A DNA stretch of 36,658 nucleotides from Porphyromonadaceae bacterium (GTDB taxonomy: Bacteria; Bacteroidota; Bacteroidia; Bacteroidales; CAMTPD01), in the NCBI GenBank assembly GCA_003447595.1, contig DLYT01000090.1, positions 37,517-74,174 of the forward strand, read 5' to 3'. Made by a program: the position numbers and the translations under genes. The notes beneath the pieces were generated by a model that worked only from the letters and a program-made list of their open reading frames with translations, was not told where the DNA came from and made no database searches. Positions 34,046-36,658 of the stretch are shown here, one piece after another (the stretch's first letter is position 1; each line of letters begins with the position of its first letter).

Positions 34046-34909
34046 TTATAAACTATTTAGGATCACACTCTGAATACATTGTGCAATCATTGGTGCCGCC
34101 GTATCTCTACATGGAGCAAAACTAGGCCAGTCGTTAAAGTCGATAATACGTATTGTTCCATCTTCGGCCACCACACAGTCGCCTCCGTAAATGTGTACGC
34201 GCAACACTTGTGCAGCTTGCGTACAAATATCTTTCAAGTAACTTTCGCTAAATTTATATCCACAGGCAATTCCGTTGATTTTCTCAAGTCCGAACTTACT
34301 GTGCTTGATATCGCTTGGATAAAACCAAAAGAAATAATCGGTACCAACGACTCCGTAAAACTTGACAAGATCACCAACCAAGTGCTCGTTGATTACAGCT
34401 GTTTCGATACCACGCATCGCATATTGACGCAACACACTACGCGCTTCGTCGATAGAGCGAGCATACGTTACGTCTTCTTTTTGCACGGCATGGAAGTCGC
34501 CACGTTTGATCCAACAATCAGAAAAGCCCAGTTCTTCCAGATCGTGTGTAGATTCAAAGTTCGTCTTTTTGATTATAGATTCAGGGTGTGGCACATTGTT
34601 GGTCATCAACAATCGTGTCATCTTTTCGCGCGTACAGTTTTCGATCCCGAATCCGGAATTTACAACAACGGCACCATTTGATTCTAGCTGTTGAAGCTTT
34701 TTGATGCTTCTCCAGTCGCGAACCATATTAAAGATAAACTCTTCCTTGATATCCGAGTCTAAAAATTCGTCTTCGGTATACTCATTAACAACAAATCCTT
34801 TTTCACGCAAATATTGAGCCGACATATTGAATATGGCAGCATCATTATCGATATGATTGGGTGAAAACTGATTTGCTCTTTTAATACCTGCTATTTCGAT
34901 TTTATTCAT
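34046..34909 (-). CDS. ATP-grasp-fold protein of unknown specificity
   Basis: A 287-residue protein showing the ATP-grasp plan: an N-terminal part with NHIDNDAAIFNMSAQYLREKGF, a middle Lys-containing strand (CWIKRGDFHAV, about 152-162), the ligand-binding HLVGDLVKFYGV (about 199-210), and the Mg-binding end GGDCVVAEDGTIRIIDFNDWPSFAP (about 241-265) with Asp and Asn ligands. The closing IDxNxxPSF also occurs in the inositol polyphosphate kinase (ITPK) and RimK/D-Ala-D-Ala-ligase branches. So it may join a carboxylate to an amine or alcohol, or phosphorylate inositol; neither is proven. Second gene of the operon, 15 bases downstream of the NTP transferase and 28 bases before the CDP-alcohol phosphatidyltransferase. 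Cytosolic, without signal or membrane helix. Confidence 0.8.
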   Translation of the reverse strand: MNKIEIAGIKRANQFSPNHIDNDAAIFNMSAQYLREKGFVVNEYTEDEFLDSDIKEEFIFNMVRDWRSIKKLQQLESNGAVVVNSGFGIENCTREKMTRLLMTNNVPHPESIIKKTNFESTHDLEELGFSDCWIKRGDFHAVQKEDVTYARSIDEARSVLRQYAMRGIETAVINEHLVGDLVKFYGVVGTDYFFWFYPSDIKHSKFGLEKINGIACGYKFSESYLKDICTQAAQVLRVHIYGGDCVVAEDGTIRIIDFNDWPSFAPCRDTAAPMIAQCIQSVILNSL

Positions 34910-34924
34910 TTCAATTCTTTTTCA

Positions 34925-35623
34925 TTAAGATCTCAAGAAAGCTTCGGCCTTCTCAATATCTTCTGCATGATCTACGTCTACAATTTTCGCAAATGGGAAA
35001 GCGGTAAGCTTTAATCCCTTTTCAGCAAGCAATCGCTGATAGTTTCGCATCCGATGTATATTATTATCCATTGCATCCTTCAATACCTCTATTGCTTTTG
35101 GAGTAAGGCAATAGATACCCCCAGAGATATATTTGCACGTCCCGTCATTTTGATCTAGGAAGTTCTCTATCTGGTTCTGGTTGTCAGTCTTGATGTACAA
35201 AGGCTTTTCGTCATCTATATAATCGGTTACTGCCATTACGCCTTCTTCTTTGTCTGCTTGCTCGCAGTAGGCAACATACTTGGCAAACTCGTCTTCTTTG
35301 AAAATCGTATCTACGGTAGTAAGGCAAAAGCGCTCGCCTTCGAGAAATTTGCTTAACTCAAAAAAGCTATGCATCGAACTTGGCGTAGACTTTACTACCA
35401 AATTGAAAGGTACACTCAGTTTTTTATTCTTTAAATGTTCTTGTACCTGTAGCATCTCTTCGTTTACAATTACCGTAATCGATGATGCATTATTCTTCTC
35501 AAATATATCAATTAGTCGATCTATCAATGCAACTCCGTTGAGTTTCACGAGAGGTTTAGGCAACTTAACACCTTCTTGAGCTAGCCTGGAACCTTCTCCG
35601 GCAGCTATTATAGCATAGTTCAT
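34925..35623 (-). CDS. Nucleotidyltransferase, candidate inositol-phosphate cytidylyltransferase
   Basis: A 232-residue NTP-transferase with the pyrophosphorylase signature AAGEGSRLAQEGVKLPKPLVKLNG at residues 7-30, which binds the nucleotide triphosphate. The metal-binding Asp is expected in LTTVDTIF (about residue 105), and the sugar/alcohol side in YISGGIYCL (about 165). It resembles the MobA-like/CTP:phosphoalcohol cytidylyltransferases. As first gene of an operon with inositol-phosphate synthase and a CDP-alcohol phosphatidyltransferase it probably makes CDP-inositol; a similar pairing makes di-myo-inositol phosphate in archaea. Nucleotide and acceptor are inference. A Shine-Dalgarno site (AGGAG, 10 bases upstream) and a promoter precede the ATG. 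Confidence 0.86.
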   Translation of the reverse strand: MNYAIIAAGEGSRLAQEGVKLPKPLVKLNGVALIDRLIDIFEKNNASSITVIVNEEMLQVQEHLKNKKLSVPFNLVVKSTPSSMHSFFELSKFLEGERFCLTTVDTIFKEDEFAKYVAYCEQADKEEGVMAVTDYIDDEKPLYIKTDNQNQIENFLDQNDGTCKYISGGIYCLTPKAIEVLKDAMDNNIHRMRNYQRLLAEKGLKLTAFPFAKIVDVDHAEDIEKAEAFLRS

Positions 35624-35654
35624 ATCTGTTAAACTCCTTTTTTCTTAGAGCTTG

Positions 35655-35685
35655 CAAATTTGTCAATTAATCTATGTATCACAAA
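35655..35685 (-). promoter_or_regulatory. Promoter of the inositol-lipid operon
   Basis: On the minus strand TTTG (35685-35682), exactly 19 bases, then CAAATTTG (35662-35655), one mismatch from TAnnTTTG. It leaves a leader of about 25 bases before the ATG at 35623. It is the only promoter of this type I find upstream of the seven genes. Confidence 0.6.
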
Positions 35686-35965
35686 AGTTTCAATTGAAAT
35701 TAACACATATTTATCAACAGAAATCAACAAATTTGACACTTAAAGCCAAAAAACTACTCACATTTGTAATATCTGAGTAATATTTTCTTTGTATCGAAGT
35801 GTTGGTAAACTCTAATTCGAATATGTAACAAGAGACCCTATGAAAGTGTTGCAAAAATACAATAACTACACTTATTTATTGAAGTACCCCCCCCGAGCAC
35901 GAACCCTTTGCAACATGTAAATTATTTGCATTTTCAGCCATAAGCATTTTACTTCTCTATAATCG
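35686..35965. other. Intergenic region with a C8 tract and a 9-bp inverted repeat
   Basis: 280 bases without a convincing gene. TGTTGCAAA (35847-35855) and TTTGCAACA (35907-35915) form a 9-bp inverted repeat around 51 bases. Inside is a run of eight C (35887-35894). A 26-codon frame (35840-35920, + strand, ATG to TAA) crosses both; it has no Shine-Dalgarno site and I do not call it a gene. Confidence 0.55.
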
Positions 35966-36082
35966 ACGAATCGTCAGATGGCGACCTGACGATTCGTTTA
36001 TAGTGAAGAGTGAATCGTCAGGTGGCGACCTGACGATTTGATTGTCGTGAAGAATAAATTGTTTGATGGGCATCAAACGATT
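35966..36082. repeat. Array of three hairpins with 44-nt period
   Basis: Three 26-nt palindromes start at 35969, 36013 and 36057, exactly 44 nt apart, each with 11-nt arms and a 4-nt loop (GGCG, GGCG, GGGC). Unit 2 is AATCGTCAGGT/ACCTGACGATT, unit 3 AATTGTTTGAT/ATCAAACGATT, unit 1 like unit 2 with one mismatch and a stem extended outward by CG. The 18-nt spacers share GTGAAGA. Between units 2 and 3, three stem pairs change on both sides and one becomes G-T, so the structure rather than the sequence is maintained. It lies between the pdxA terminator and the inositol-lipid promoter. Confidence 0.85.
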
Positions 36083-36106
36083 CTCTTTTCACTATATTCT
36101 CCGTTG

Positions 36107-36168
36107 TAAAAAACAAAAAGCCTTTGAGTTGCAAACCATGTTTTACCATGTCGCATCTCAAAGGCTTT
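36107..36168 (-). terminator. Terminator of pdxA
   Basis: On the minus strand AAAGCCTTTGAG (36168-36157) pairs with CTCAAAGGCTTT (36128-36117) around a 28-base partly folded loop, followed by TTGTTTTTTA. It starts 20 bases after the pdxA stop. Confidence 0.85.
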
Positions 36169-36187
36169 CATATCTGATACGTAGTTA

Positions 36188-36658
36188 TTATACGGTTGTC
36201 ATTACGATATCTTCATTATCGTCTTTCGTAAGATCGAGTTTCACATTATCCGAACTTCTGTCGAAGTATTGTTTTCTCAACGGATTGGCTGTTGCTTCTC
36301 TGTAGCTTACACGATTACGGTAAATATCGAGTGCGGCGTAAAGTGCTTTTCTAAACGACTCTTCCGATGCGATATTCTGACCTACGATATCATAAGCGGT
36401 TCCGTGTGCAGGAGATGTACGCACGATTGATAATCCGGCTGTGAAGTTTACGCCATCTTCCATCGCAATGGTTTTGAATGCCGTAAGCCCTTGATCGTGA
36501 TACATTGCCAATACACCGTCAAACTTATCATACGACGATGACCCGAAAAATCCGTCCGAAGCGTATGGTCCGAAAGCATAAATACCTTTCTTCTCTGCTT
36601 CTTTGATGGCCGGAATAATGATTTCCTCTTCTTCCGTTCCTAGCAATCCGTTTTCGCC
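36188..36658 (-). CDS. pdxA: 4-Hydroxythreonine-4-phosphate dehydrogenase (PdxA), 3' part
   Basis: The C-terminal 156 residues of PdxA, cut by the window edge; the frame is open to the last base. It begins in the family segment GENGLLGTEEEE, just after the metal-binding HAGE would be. The metal-binding His of MYHDQGL and GVNFTAGLSIVRTSPAHGTAYDIVGQN (substrate and NAD binding) follow. PdxA oxidises 4-phosphohydroxy-L-threonine in the DXP-independent, PdxJ-dependent route to pyridoxal phosphate, in the cytosol. The tail after 'ANPLRKQYFDRSSDNVKLDL' is an acidic extension usual in Bacteroidetes PdxA. It is followed by its own terminator and is not part of the inositol-lipid operon. Confidence 0.93.
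   Translation of the reverse strand, partial: GENGLLGTEEEEIIIPAIKEAEKKGIYAFGPYASDGFFGSSSYDKFDGVLAMYHDQGLTAFKTIAMEDGVNFTAGLSIVRTSPAHGTAYDIVGQNIASEESFRKALYAALDIYRNRVSYREATANPLRKQYFDRSSDNVKLDLTKDDNEDIVMTTV

Noticed and set aside
35840..35920. 26-codon + strand frame as a real gene
   Set aside because: No Shine-Dalgarno site, no recognisable sequence, and the promoter-like TTTCTTTG upstream has N17 spacing only. Reported as an observation instead.
35966..36082. Regularly spaced repeats as a CRISPR array
   Set aside because: Only three units; the repeats are themselves full palindromes of 26 nt with 18-nt spacers that resemble each other, and no cas genes are present.

Overview
The window looks like a chromosomal segment of a Bacteroidetes bacterium, most likely order Bacteroidales. 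Evidence: promoters of the TTTG-N18-20-TAnnTTTG type rather than E. coli -35/-10 boxes; few Shine-Dalgarno sites; a tmRNA whose tag reads GENNYALAA; tRNAs and tmRNA without an encoded CCA; and gene sets typical of the group (GDE/GT4/GH57 glycogen operon, TamL lipoprotein plus TamB, sigma-54 activator-lptE-secG). Genus is not resolvable from the sequence alone. Most of the window is housekeeping; I see no prophage, insertion sequence, CRISPR array or toxin-antitoxin module.

Layout. 1-1.9 kb: an EamA transporter and an orphan acidic protein (+). 1.95-2.43 kb: tmRNA gene with promoter and terminator (-). 2.57-3.44 kb: a secreted alpha/beta hydrolase (-). 3.5-8.17 kb: a three-gene alpha-glucan operon (-) of debranching enzyme, GT4 glycosyltransferase and GH57 protein, with a promoter and a terminator. 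8.46-14.3 kb: five tightly spaced + genes (M3 peptidase, Ca2+/Na+ antiporter, dCMP deaminase, C-terminal processing protease, 5-formyl-THF cyclo-ligase). 14.3-15.8 kb: recF and a DUF721 gene (-). 15.9-17.16 kb: a TPR membrane protein and ribH (+). 17.2-18.1 kb: tRNA-Tyr, tRNA-Gly, then tRNA-Cys and a second identical tRNA-Tyr. 18.1-18.8 kb: aquaporin (-). 18.9-26 kb: tamB-tamL (-). 26-29 kb: sigma-54 activator, lptE, a conserved unknown, secG (-). 29-35.7 kb: a seven-gene lipid operon (-). 36.2 kb to the edge: the 3' part of pdxA (-).

The most interesting region is the 29-35.7 kb operon: NTP transferase, ATP-grasp protein, CDP-alcohol phosphatidyltransferase, YbhN-type membrane protein, HAD hydrolase, myo-inositol-phosphate synthase and a PlsC-like acyltransferase. 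It reads as an inositol-lipid pathway built differently from the characterised Bacteroides thetaiotaomicron one: no inositol-phosphoceramide synthase and no PgpA-like phosphatase lie next to it, and it carries an ATP-grasp enzyme of unknown role. A route through CDP-inositol, making a phosphoinositol lipid without a phosphatidylinositol-phosphate intermediate, fits the gene content. Upstream of it lies an array of three hairpins with an exact 44-nt period and compensatory base changes, not explained by any gene.

A second point of interest is that both glycoside hydrolases of the glucan operon carry Asn where I expect the family's acid-catalyst Asp, so their activities should not be assumed.
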